64,000 nucleotides of DNA from the NCBI RefSeq assembly GCF_035582795.1, contig NC_134367.1, positions 81,513,062 to 81,577,061 of the forward strand. Reading direction: 5' to 3'. This DNA is from Mycteria americana. Its lineage: Eukaryota; Chordata; Aves; Ciconiiformes; Ciconiidae. Numbering within the stretch: the first letter of the stretch is position 1; every line of letters begins with the position of its first letter. The position numbers and the translations under genes are program-made. Below, piece by piece: positions 1-12,800 of this stretch. The notes under the pieces were generated by a model, which worked only from the letters and a program-made list of their open reading frames with translations, searched no databases and was not told the origin of the DNA.

Positions 1-3000
1 ACCTTTTGCAATACAACTTATCTTTGTGTCTATTTCCCCAGCCAGTTTCTTCTAGCACCTAGCAAGATAATTAGTATCTTGACTCATTTTTAATTAGTCA
101 GGACGCATTGCTTTAAGTTTTCCTAAGTTTTCAATCTGCTTTTTAAGTTAAAACATGGCTACAGTCTGCTTCAAATTGTCTGGTCTAAAGAGTTTCATTT
201 AAGAAAGCAAAACACCATACCAGATGTTTACAGGTAACTTCCTTCAAAAGATGACAGAGGCATTCATACAGACTTTTTTTGCTTATTTATTTTAAAAAAG
301 CAGAGTCAACCTGTTTGATACATAAATATAATAAAACAATAAAAGAGGTCTAACATTCACAAACGTCTCTACAAAATAATAAATATAATGGAAGCAAAAA
401 TGCACATAAACTCTTTTACTGTTAACTATTCTATGTCCTACATGTATACCTTTATACCCTGCTCCTCCCAACAAAAGTGGCACATGCTTAAACCTCATCA
501 GTGTTGCAGCATTTACCCTTCTGTTGTTTAGGCTACATTCTAATTTTTTTTAATTGTGTTTTTGTCTATTTCTACGTAAACCAAGCCTTTCTAGAATAGC
601 AAGTGCACTTTTCTAATCAGACTTCTAGTTTGTTACGGATTTGTGTTTTACTGCCTTTAACGTACAGCAGCATACTCCCTTGTGCTCCAGCAAAACTAAA
701 GTGAGCTGCTTTTCGGTCACTGTACCTGCGTTAGGGTATGTGCAGTTAACACTCTGATACACATAATTCTAAAGTTAGACACTGATATAGATGCATTTAT
801 TAACTTCCATCTATTCTTACTTCACTAAATTGTGTTCATTAGAAATCGTGCATGTTGGGGGGATGGGGGGGAGAATCACAGCCTATTAATAATAAAATTC
901 CAACAGTATGGAAGTGTTTTTACAAAAATGAAAAAAAAAAAAAAGGCAAGACTATTCACATTTCAAATCAGTTCAAGTTCTACCACCATAAATGGCTTTT
1001 AGAAACACTATGAAAAAAGTCTATCAAATCCAAATGGGAAGTCACAATATCCCCTCTAATTAGAGTAAATTTTGCTTTCTACGTCCTCATCTTATTGGGA
1101 TGAGGAAGGGAGAGAAAATGAATGCAGGGTCAAAATGACGACTGCCTGCTCTGTAAGTTTTCAATTCCACACTGCTGTGCTGCAGCTCTCAAAGTAGGCA
1201 TTCCAACTACACCATTTTTATAAGGTCCTATTCTGAATATAAAGCGTTCCATTTTCATATACAGTGACCCGAAACAGAAGTGTTGTAAAATATAGTTTCT
1301 CAATACATTTCAGTTTTATGTGCAAAAAATCACCTGTACTTTTAACAGTACCCTGTGTGTGCAATTGTAGTAGCCAGTCGTGCAGCAACAAAGACTCACT
1401 ACTTGTAACATGACAAAATGTAAAACACATGCTAACCGTTCTTTGTTAAAGAACTGACAATAAAAATGGCTCCATATAAAATACATCATTTCTTTTACTC
1501 AAAAATAACTCAGTGGAAATGCGTGAATCCTGTAATACTCATAATGTGGCTATAACTATACATTTGCATGTTGATGCCATAGCAATTATCCTTCAGTTTT
1601 AACTACATGTAACCAAAAGATTACTGTCCTACAAAAATAGTCAAATATTAGAGAACAATACAGAACACAAGTATTACAAAGATTTAGAATTCACAGGGAC
1701 AACATTTTAAATCAGTTAAGCCTTCAGCTTGAAGTGCCTTAACATTTAGGCACATATGGTATATCATTATCTGGAGTTTTTATAGACAAACAAACAAGAA
1801 TCTTTCTGTCTTACCAGTTAAAACAGCTCATGTAATTGTGTTTACTGAAAGCTTTTTAAACATTCCCACAAACAAGAAAGCCAATCCTCTAACCCTCTCA
1901 ACACAACATCACTGCCTTTGATTTATCAACAGCCTGATGGCTGATGCAGGCAGGGTACACTGACATTGCAAAGATGAGGCACTGTAAGTTTACAGTAATG
2001 CCTTGTTACTAACACAATCGGTGATTTTGAACCAGTAAGTAATCGCTACAGGAATCCATTGTCAAAATGCAATGCTGTAGACTACCATTATTCTTCTGCA
2101 ATTAGAAGTTCAGAACTTTGCAAAAAGTTCTGCTCCATCAGCCCTCTCTCTATGCATTCATGAGGCCATTAAGTAGATTGGACTAATCACTCAGGCATCT
2201 CACAGCTAAGCGCAGCTTCTGCAAACCAGTGGCACACAATCGCTAATGTCAAGTTAAACAAAGCTAAAAAAAAATTTCAAGCTCCATCTCTGGATTTCAT
2301 GTTCATGGGAATATTGGTATGTATTCTGTGTCTACAACAATTTGCAAAGTTACATATAAAAAAATATACATATGGTACCACAGTCTAAATCTCCATAGTT
2401 TGCATATTTCTTAGTAAGTTCCTGAAAAGAGAAAACACAGCTGGAGCTTGCTATCTGTTATAAACTTGTACAGATACTGTATGTAGAGAAAATTTATCAA
2501 AGCTGTCCAATTCTTGCTGGAAATTAGCTTCTTAACGTAAGCTATAGTTTATTTACTATTAACTTGGTAAATACAGATAGTAAATACTGACGAATATAAA
2601 ATGCAAGCCATCAACAGCTCACTTTTGCTGAGACAGTTTCTTAATATGCACAATCTTGTCACTGACAAAAATGTTCCTTTTTCCATAACCTCTCTTAACA
2701 AGCATTCCTGATTGCTAAATGCTAAACCCTATCACAATGTAGTGTTTTCCCTCTTTATAGGCCTATTCCTGCTCCCACGTGAGTCAATGGAAAATTCTCG
2801 TTCCTTTCAGTGGAACAGGACTAGGCAATAGTGTGCTTTAAAAGTGTTACATTATATTCAGATCCTCTCTTAGTATGCAGAATAATAACACATAAATAAT
2901 GCATGTCAATTCCCATTTCTTCTGAAATGTATTTTTATCTTAATCTTATTTTTATCTTAATTTTTGAAATTATTATACAGTAATACTGATAATTTGGGTC

Positions 3001-3647
3001 TTAGGTTTGGCAATCACTGCTTGCCAGCTGAAATGTCTTAACATCCTCACCAAGTGTTTAGCTTGGATAAAAGCATATTGCCCACAAACGTTTCTACATA
3101 GTATGAACTACATAAAAAGCTATTTTCCATACACTGTTAAAGTGGTTACATAGTGTTGCCTATACAACTGTAGTAAGCTTCTTGCCTTCCATCCTATAGA
3201 TCATAACATCTCAGGATGAAAGACTGCATTTAAAACGAACATCATAACAATATGTTCAGCCACACAGCTGCACTTTACAGCACTGATCTCTTGGTATGCT
3301 GCCACACTAAATAGTAGAAAAAAACATAATGGATACTGAATGCTAGTTTTGAACTGGCAAGTAATTCTGACTGCTATGTTAAGGCAGCCAGAAAGATGTA
3401 GAGTTCCAATGATAAATACACAATGGATTTTTCTGATGTTACTGCCTGGGAATCTGAGAAGTTAACAGAGGCCACTGTATAGCTAGGGTAAAGGAAAGCC
3501 CCACATGAAATAAAAGCAAAAAGGAAGTAAGGAAGCAGATGGAGCACACAACAGGAGAGCAGCTAGTGAAGTACAGCAAGCAGAAGTTCCATATTATTGA
3601 AAAAACCCAAATATCTCAGGGAGAGGCTGGTCAGTAAAGAAGTTCAG
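1..3647 (-). other. PHF10: PHF10 downstream sequence: putative 3'UTR of the short isoform and part of a long-isoform intron
   Basis: The stretch lies downstream of the short-isoform stop on the minus strand and is AT-rich. I looked for the cysteine-rich PHD exons of long PHF10 on the minus strand and saw none, so they should lie left of the window. Possible minus-strand AATAAA signals are TTTATT on plus at 2548-2553, and others near 795 and 283. I cannot tell which is used. No other gene is visible. Confidence 0.6.
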
Positions 3648-3824
3648 TCAGGGGCTTTTTTCTTCTACCTTGTACCCAGGAACTGATTTGGATAATACAG
3701 AACGTTTGGAACCATCTTTTCTTGGAGTAGCACTTTTGTCTCTTGTTTTTTGTCTTCCCTGAAAAGAATCCTCCTGGTTGTCTGTGGCGCAATCACCTTC
3801 AGATACATTGCCAGACGAATTGTC
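3648..3824 (-). CDS. PHF10: PHF10 coding exon 9 with alternative read-through terminus
   Basis: The constitutive part, 3669-3824, is 52 codons (SSGNVSEG... to [11 protein letters not shown]). The donor is AAG|GTAGAAG, a weak match. Without splicing, translation adds V-E-E-K-S-P and stops at TGA 3650-3648. The residues spanning the junction, YKVEEKSP, fit the motif hydrophobic-K-x-E-x-x-S-P. Confidence 0.9.
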   Translation of the reverse strand, partial: DNSSGNVSEGDCATDNQEDSFQGRQKTRDKSATPRKDGSKRSVLSKSVPGYKVEEKSP

Positions 3825-6800
3825 CTATAATAAAAATACCATAGCTATATTTTTTATTTTTTGGATAGACAGACAAGTCTTTCCTATGCCCCTTAGAGCC
3901 AACTAAGGTAAAAGAAGGATACATCTTTCCTTCTGCAAAAGCATAGGGTACATCACAATCTAGAACACCTTTGCTCATAACCTTCATTATCTATTATTTC
4001 TCATGCTAAGAGACTGGCATCAGCAATAGCAGTCATGGTTTCCATTTGATTTTGATATCAGAATGGGGAGCACAACAGTGTAATTCTTTGAACCGTTTTC
4101 CTTTAAAAGTCAGCAAGAAATCCACTATACGCAAGATGCCGTTTACAAAGTAAAGGGCCAGCAAAAAGTTAAAAGTGCCCTTGCCATGCATTTGAAGTGT
4201 ACTACCAAATAGCATTGCCTTGAATTAAACATGTGAAGGTTTTTTCTGCCACCCTCATCTACTATTTTCACCAGGAGCAATCTAAATATTTCATTTGAAT
4301 TGCAGCAGAAGAATGCCATCAAAGGCAAAACACATTTCAATATTTAATGCAGAACCAAACAACAGAATTTATGCTGCAGTTAAAGCATTTTTTTTGAGGA
4401 ATGAGGAGGCAAGAAAGAGGGGAAGAGGTTCAAAGAGGGTGAGAGATCAATGTAAGCATAATTAAGAGCAGCAGCACAAGATTTTTTTCAGAAAAGCGTT
4501 ACTAAAGGCCTCCAAAAAGCTCCAGAAGAAAGCAATACGATTAAACATATTTATTACAATAAAAACCGAAAGGCCAAATAACAGTGGTGCCCTACAGTAA
4601 ACGGCACTCTGTACAAACATAATAGTAATCAGCCTGTGCCCCAGAGCCTAAAATCAAAACAGACAAAACAGACACAGTGCAGAGGGAGAAGTGTAACACA
4701 AAAGCAAAGCAAACTATGTGGCAACAAGAAATGGTAGGTTTCACCATTATTTTAGGGGAAGGGTTATTTAGGACAGGCCCATTAAAACACTACAGAACAG
4801 GAAAATTGCTACCTGACTCCAACAATGGGGAGGGTGAAAAAGGAAAAAGCATAAAGCATATTTTAGGACTCACCTAGGAGTAGGACTCACCAGGGAGATC
4901 TGACAAATGGTAGGTAGCCCAAAACTCAGGAAAAGAGGCCTGAGAACTGCCCACCTTTGTGTTCAACAGATATTTTTCCCGAACAATATGCCCCAATGAC
5001 TAGCAAAGAACCTCTGCTCCCATAGCCAAACCCACTTCACAGGAATCTCATTTTAAATTTTCCCTACACTTTTCCAACAAGAGGACATTTTCCTTTCTGC
5101 ATTCTGTCACCAAAAAGACTTCTGAACTTCTGTGAAAAATGAAAGGATGGTCCGCTCGGTCCACTTACTTTTCTTTACCATTAAGGGGAATGGAAGTCAG
5201 TGGAAAAGGGAACTGGGAAGAAATGATTAAAGACCAACTGTAAAAAAGCTGGACTGTGATTAAACCAAAATTTTGAGTTGATATTTAGCATTCTAAGTTT
5301 ATATGATTTCTTGTTCTCCAAAAATGCCAGCAGAAAGGGTGTATTAACAGCTGTCTCTCCCTTGTTAGCCTACAAGCATGACCCCCTCTTTTCTTCTTCG
5401 GTTAGGAGTAGCTTATGAATATTCAAACAAAATAAACGTTTACATGGCAAAATTTAGCATTATATATACCCATCAGCTAACATGTTCGTCAATTGAACTA
5501 GAAACTGTTAAATGCACCTGTGATTTTACATTCTATTTCTCTTAAAATTAGGGTTAAACTTCTGGAAAGTCGTTGTCACCAACACACTAACTACACCAAT
5601 ACACCAGTGGTTCAGTCGTACTCAGACAGCTCATCTGAAGCTCGGCTGCTCCTGAACACTTAAAACACTATCAAGATAGGTATGTGGAAGTTTCCCTTAA
5701 CTTCCAGTAACAGTTAATTTTACATTTGCATAAATAGAACATAAACATCTTTTTAAAGATGTATTGTAAAGCAAAAAACAAGTGCTTTTTGCCTTCCCTT
5801 TAAATTGGAATAAAGTAACTGTTTCTGTATTGAATACTTCCTGCTTCTATGTCACAAGAAGAAAAAGTTATCAGGCTATCAATACTTTTGCTTTAGTGAC
5901 AAACTCTGTGGGACTTAAATAGCAAAATACGCTGTGACCTGAACTACAATGTTCATTCCCCTCATAAATGCTAGCAACTTCCCCTTGGGGAAAAGGGCAT
6001 AATGAAGAGCTGCAGCTGGGAAGATTCTTCAAGATTTCTTTAAAAAGAAGGAAGAAAGGGCCTGAAATTTCAAATATTTATTTGATTTACTTTAAAAATG
6101 GATCAAAACAGAAAGCTGGAGAGCAATGTTATAAAATAAAGAGAAGTACTAAAAAAAGGGAACACACTTTTAGTTTATGATTCTCCTTCTTTTTGCAAAT
6201 GTTAAAGACTCTACTAAGAAACTACCGAAACTAACAAAAGCGAAGGGAAAGGATTTTTTTGTTGAAGAATACTTTCAATTTGTCTCACCGAATTGCCTTT
6301 GGGTTTCCGTTTTTCATCACCTCGCCCTTCCTCTGCATCATCTGAATCTCCATCACTGTCTAACGCAGGCAGCTCTGGATCCAGAGGAGGTTCATAAAGA
6401 GCTGTGTTTAATGGCAAGTAACGAAGTTCATCTGGAGAGTATCTAAAGTTAAAAAATAAATAAATTAATTAAATTAATTACTGTGTACTTTATGCATAAA
6501 TATTAAGTCACACAGCATACAAGGAGTTCAATGAGAAAGAGTAAGAAAAGCTCCCTTTTTTTCAGGAAGGCACATAAAAGCATGCAGTTCTGAAAACATA
6601 GGAAACATACTAATTTCTCCTCCCAAATGTGAAACCATCTAGTACTTGTCTTCTTTGTATAGCAGATATTTGTGGAACACAGGAGTAGTATTATTTGCAA
6701 TGTTCCAAACCTACATAAACATAAGAGGTCATGGAAGCCCAAAATATTTTTAACTAATCCACGTTACTATGCCCAACAGACTATATACACTTTGTTTATA

Positions 6801-9800
6801 AATGTACAGTGCCCACGTAGCATGTGCACAACAATTCTAATGCAGGGCACACCAACAGCTAGGGTCCAAAGCGAAATAAAGAATATAGCTATATGTCAGA
6901 GTTCCTTGATTATTGAAGGAGAACAAAAAATGCATGTAAAAATATAATTTCAGAAAAATGTGAAGATCTAATCACATTGCTTATAGCCAGATACAGCTTA
7001 ACATGTGTAATCCACCCTTTTGGTTTTTTAACCTTAAATACCAAGAAAAAAGTGAAAGTCCTCTTACTATTAAGGACAAGCATTGTAAGGAGTAGGATAT
7101 TATTTTTATGCATATTTTGAAAGGTTGTGTCCTTCATTAAGAAGAATAAGCAGTTTCCCTTGCAGCTTAAAAGTGCAAAATAAACAGGCTATCTAGTATT
7201 TTTAATTCAAGTAATTTAATAAAATTGAAGTCCTTCAAGAATGTCCTGCAACATGCAGATTTGGGGTCGGCTGTATGCACACACACCGTAACGAGCAAGG
7301 TATATGCAGATAAAGAGCTTCTCTAAAGAAAACCATGCATGAATAGGATGAGTACCATCTCTGTTGTACAGATGGTAAGACTTAAGCAACAATTTTCAAA
7401 TCAGTATGTATTTGTCAAATAGGAGCATACCACTGGTAAAGTCTTAAATTTGTGTAGACAGTCAAGTACACATTTTTCATGAAACATAAAGATCCAACTA
7501 GCGATACCTTTCTCTCTCACTCACAAATCCAACATTAAACTTAGCCCACAAGACCAATCAATTTTTTTTTTTAAATTAAGAACTTTCTAAAAGTTTAAAA
7601 AAGGACAGTAAGACTGTCACACGGAAAACATGTGATCACAAGCCAGAATTACATTTTGATATAGCAACATTAACCTTAGCACACATGCAGAGGCAGATGA
7701 TAAGTAAACACATGAGGGTGGCAGGAGTGAAATCAATGTCTCCTTTTACTACAGTAAATAGCTGAGCAGGCCAAATCTCGGGCACTGCAATACATCAGCG
7801 GAGACAGTACTCTTGCAGCCAGTACTGTTTTGCTGACAAAAGCTGTCATGCTATGCATCTATTGAACTAGCAAGGGTCTCAAACATAAAATTAATTCAAA
7901 ACCTTACAGTAAATACACTGAAACATTTTCCATCTGCTAGATGTAGAGCAAATACATCAGTGCAACAGAATCAGCAGTTAGGATGCTTTTAAAATACCTT
8001 TTGTAGTACTCCTGGAACTGGCCGGGTATGAGAGCCACTGGATAAGGACTAACCTTTGTCCTCTCTGTAGGTAAGATTTTGTATTTTCCTTGAGGCACCT
8101 GGATAATCTGTATTGTTTAATACAAAACAATGACGTTTTTGTTTCACATACAAACTTTTGAGCCTTCCTCACCATCTACCCCCCAAATATTTTTTAACTA
8201 GCCAGTTTTACTGAGTTGAAACAGCCACCTGACTTCTCTCATGGGAAATCCAATTCATTAAAACGGTAAGAGATCTCACTCCCAAAACAGGATTAGGGAT
8301 TAAGTCCAATCACTAAGTATCTAGTGAACTGAATGAATATTCATAGTAAGACTACTGCTAACAGTAGTCTTATGTAATGTAAAATAATTTAAAAATAAAA
8401 ATCTAACAATTGAAACAGTAAATATTAACTTTTGTGACTGGCATCTTTAGCATGAATTATCATTGTTGGTCCCTATTAGTAGAGGGTAGCAAGAACACTT
8501 TCACCTAATTCTGAAACCAGACTGTACTATAAAAAAATCCCATTAATAATACGAATATATGGAAAGGAGAAGCTTACAAAGAAGTTTTCTTTCCCTTAGA
8601 AAGAAATAAAACTAATTATCCACTATCTTGTCTCTAACATGGGTCAATACCAGAAAAATGTAAACTTTCCATAATAGACTGACATGCAATAATTTACATA
8701 GAGAAAATTTTTGCTTTACTTTCTTTACACAAGCAGAGTAGTCCTGCTTCAAAATGCCAGCTAATTTTTTTTTTAAATCAGGCACAGAAGCATGAAATAT
8801 ATCTAATACAAAAATAATACAACACCTAACAAAAACAAGGGCATAACATTGACAGGCAGCACTCTTTTAGAGGATAAATGCTTTACTTTTTTACCCTAGT
8901 TATCGTTCAGGTAAAATTTTGCAGGTGTTCCAAAAAAGAATTAGCCATTTATATGAATAGATACAATAGCAACAGAAGCTTCTTAGTAACCTAAACATCC
9001 CTCTTAGTTTTATGCTACTACCAGCAGATTAAAGACATGACAACAAAGTAACACTGAAATTTTTAAAGCTTCCTGAGACAAGTATTTTCAAGTTAAAAAA
9101 AAAGTTTTCACATTAAATATATTTGAGATTATTTTTAGCAGTGTTACCCATTTAACAGCACAACCGTTTAAGTCCCTACATGACTGAAACAAGACTAATC
9201 AAAACCCTTGATAATAAAATAGTTAAAATGGTACCAAAATCAACTTTACTAAAACAAGCAAGGAGCTACCTGTTGACATTGATAAGAAATTTAAATCTGC
9301 CTACATGTGTCTGTAAATCAAAATAGGCTCTTCTTTCTTCCATCCGCTCTCGGTTTAAATTGCTGTTGAATTCTGCAGCTTTCTTGGCAGCTTTTTTAAT
9401 ATACTCTGGAACTTTACTGGCTTCTACCTTCTGTGTGTTCTGCTGCTGCATTTGCTGCAATAAAACCAATTTTATTAATTCACATACATTTCAATATCAG
9501 TTCAAGAACAGTCTTTTCTTATACACCACATGTTACAGATCTGGTTCATTTATATGCTAGTTACTTACAGAGTACTCTTTATAATGATCTGTTATTCGCT
9601 GACGTTCTTTCTCTTGCAGTATAACAGAATACTCAGCATGTTTGGCAGGGTATTCTTTAATCATAAGATCAATTACTTCATCACTACGCAAAGCTGTTAG
9701 ACCTAAAATAGATAAAAGCAATAATGATGCTATCTGGCAAAACTAACTGTAGGTTATTTATATCCCACAATGACCAACTCAAGATTTTGAGCAGCTAAAG

Positions 9801-9825
9801 ACAACAACCTGCTGTGCACAACACT

Positions 9826-9877
<52 letters not shown>

Positions 9878-12800
9878 AGGAATGAACTTGTACCATTTAG
9901 CTTTCAAGGCTGATTAGGAGTTTGCCTCTACCCAACGAGGCAAGGCTCACTTCTTTTCTTGCTTACAGCTACAGACCCCTTCACATTGACTCAGTCACCT
10001 ACTAAACTCCCCTGTAAGGCAGAACCTTTGTTCTAAGCAAGATCTGGTGAACTGCTAGTTTCAGTTTCCAGTATTGGTGAAGTGTTAGTTTCACTAACTT
10101 GCAGAACCTTAACTGAAATTATGAGGTTTACATAACCTCTCTATACAAGTCAAGGAAGAATTACTGCGAGGGCAATTCAGAGCAGCAAACTGCACACAGA
10201 GTCCTGACTCCCAATTAAAGCATTTGAAGTTCAGAAGTCAGAATGCCTCACTTTGCAGCTACAATGCAGAACTCCTCCTTTAAAGGTTCCAACACAGCTA
10301 ATCTCCAAACATTGACAACAGAATGGAGGTTGACTTATGTTACTACCACTGATTATAAATATAACCTTAAAAAATAGGGATAGCTAACTCAGCGCACATG
10401 TCTACTGGATCTATGAGGCAGAATATCGCATTTTGCTTCTATTGATAAAAATTAGATATTGTTCTCTCTTGCATACTTAAGTTTAAAAAAAAAAAATCAA
10501 GAGAGCTGGCAGGTGAGAAATAAAGGTGGTATACCAAAGACTGTTAGTATATAAAATGACATTACATTTGCACAAGCCCATGATATACAGAAAAAAAATG
10601 CGACAGGCATCATTTAATCTCTAACATGCTTCAAGTCACATGTATTAGCAGAGGAAGAAAAAGATACCTCAAGCTCTTTCAATATAAGCCACATCAATGA
10701 CAACATTTCATTTCAAGTACATGAAAGTGCTTTAATACACAACCTTCTAACATCTAACATATAAGCTGAATCATATAAGATATACTAATGTTTCCTGAGT
10801 TCCAACTAACACAGCAAAACAAGACTGATGTACTTTTTAATTTGAAAAATTATGGTGTTCTCTGTTCTAGAAGGAGAAAAAGGTTCTAAAAGTTAATTTA
10901 CAACATAGAAAGGATTTTGCTAAGTAATTAGAATAGATCCAAAATTTATTTTTTGTATAATAAATCTGGAATACCGATACCTCACGGACAATTTACACAA
11001 ATTAATAAGAATTTCAGAATTTACGTTTTCAGTTGAGAGTGATGCAATTCTCTACCAAACTGAATCACATTTTCAGTGTGTCATATTTTCAATACTGTAA
11101 CAAGGAATCTAACAATTGTTTTCTTACCTAGTGTGCACTGAGTCTCTGTGATAACATTTAGTTCTCTGAGGTAGAGTTTCTCCTTGTGAGATAGATCTCG
11201 TCTTTCTAAATCTCCAAAGAAAACAAAAAAACAGCAATAAAAATGTGCACCGTTACCCAACCTCCCCCATAAACAGTGTAAAAGTATTTTGACAATTTTA
11301 TTTCCAAGCAGTGAGAGTCTGTATTATACTACTATTCCTACAAACACGATAATTTTATAAATTAATTTAAAATTTAATATACACTGTAGGGACACGTCAA
11401 TTTTTCCAAGTACCCTGCCCGTAGTTATGTATTTACAGAAATACTGAAGAAACCTGACATATGAGCTCAGATGCAGAAAACACTATCAAGCACCAAAGGT
11501 ACATTCTTTCTTTCTTTTAATATGCCTTTTAAAAATAAATTCTATGACAGAAGAACGAGATTTGGCAATTCTGAATAATGAAGGCTCAAATCCTAGAACC
11601 TCCCCAATTCATTTTCTAAAATTGTCCCACAGTGTAGAACTGTTGCCACAATTCAGGAGCAGAATATAGAGATATAGCCATATAGTAAGAAATCACCAAC
11701 AAAATACTTAAAAATAAAATTGAGGTCAGTTTTCAAAAGGTACTTGCTGATCTAACCCCCAAATCCAACTTGTTTACAGATTTTTCAGTGGCAATATCAA
11801 AGTCTTAAATTACTTTGAAAACCATAGGATAAGTTTTCAATATGCCAGTAACAAAAATAAGAAGTACAACATACATAATTCAGATCTGCTTTTGCCACGA
11901 TCTTTTTTTAATCAATTGGCTCATGCTATAGTCAGAAAGACACAGATTACATCCAAACTGTATGAAGACCAAGATTTTTAGAAGAAAAAGTATTTAAAAA
12001 TAAATACCTGGATATTTTCTTTTAAAGGAAGTCACACCCAAATATTCACTGACTTGCTCCTGAAGCATATAGTATTCTCCTGTTTCATCTGGTGGCCACT
12101 TGTATTCTATCAAGTTTTCAGCAGGAAAATAGCTGTATCTAAGTATAAGAACAATGTTAGAACAAATCAAAGAATCCTTAAGAGGGATACTTACATTTCT
12201 AGAAATGCAATAATTCCTATTTATATGTCATGAACAACATCTATGATGTCGGACAAGCACTTTAGAACACTGCATCCTATTAACCCATTCCAAAGTCACT
12301 TTGTTACACCCCACTTCACATGTATTTCTCCAAACCAGAATTTATCAATATGCTGAGGGACAGAACATGCAGAAAGGGATATCCATGACAGTGGATAGGA
12401 GGCCAGGAAAAGCAGGTACTACAGTGTCAAAATTCACTCAAAAAATATGTAATATTTTAAAAACATGTAAGCTGTGCTTCTGGATTGGAAATTAGATGCA
12501 GCACATTTTGTGTCGTTTTAAAATGCAATGTCTTAAAATATGCTGGGAGAAAAAGACAGCTAGCTACTCATAGGACATTGCCTCCATTCAGAAAGATATA
12601 TGAAGAATATACAAGCAAAGAAAGAAGAGCTAATACCTAAGCATATAGAACTATACAATAAGACTAGCAATAAAAAAGTGGGAATTGTAAAAAATAGTAT
12701 TACCCAAGGTCCTGACTAGAAGTTTCACAGCTCCGAGAACTGTCCCCTGAGCCCATACGTCGTCTTTTGGATGGCTGGCTGCCGTCATTGGAATTTTCTT

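Noticed and set aside
1..3640. PHD-finger exons of long PHF10 in the left end of the window
   Set aside because: No cysteine-rich minus-strand frame with splice signals is visible, so they are presumed outside the window.
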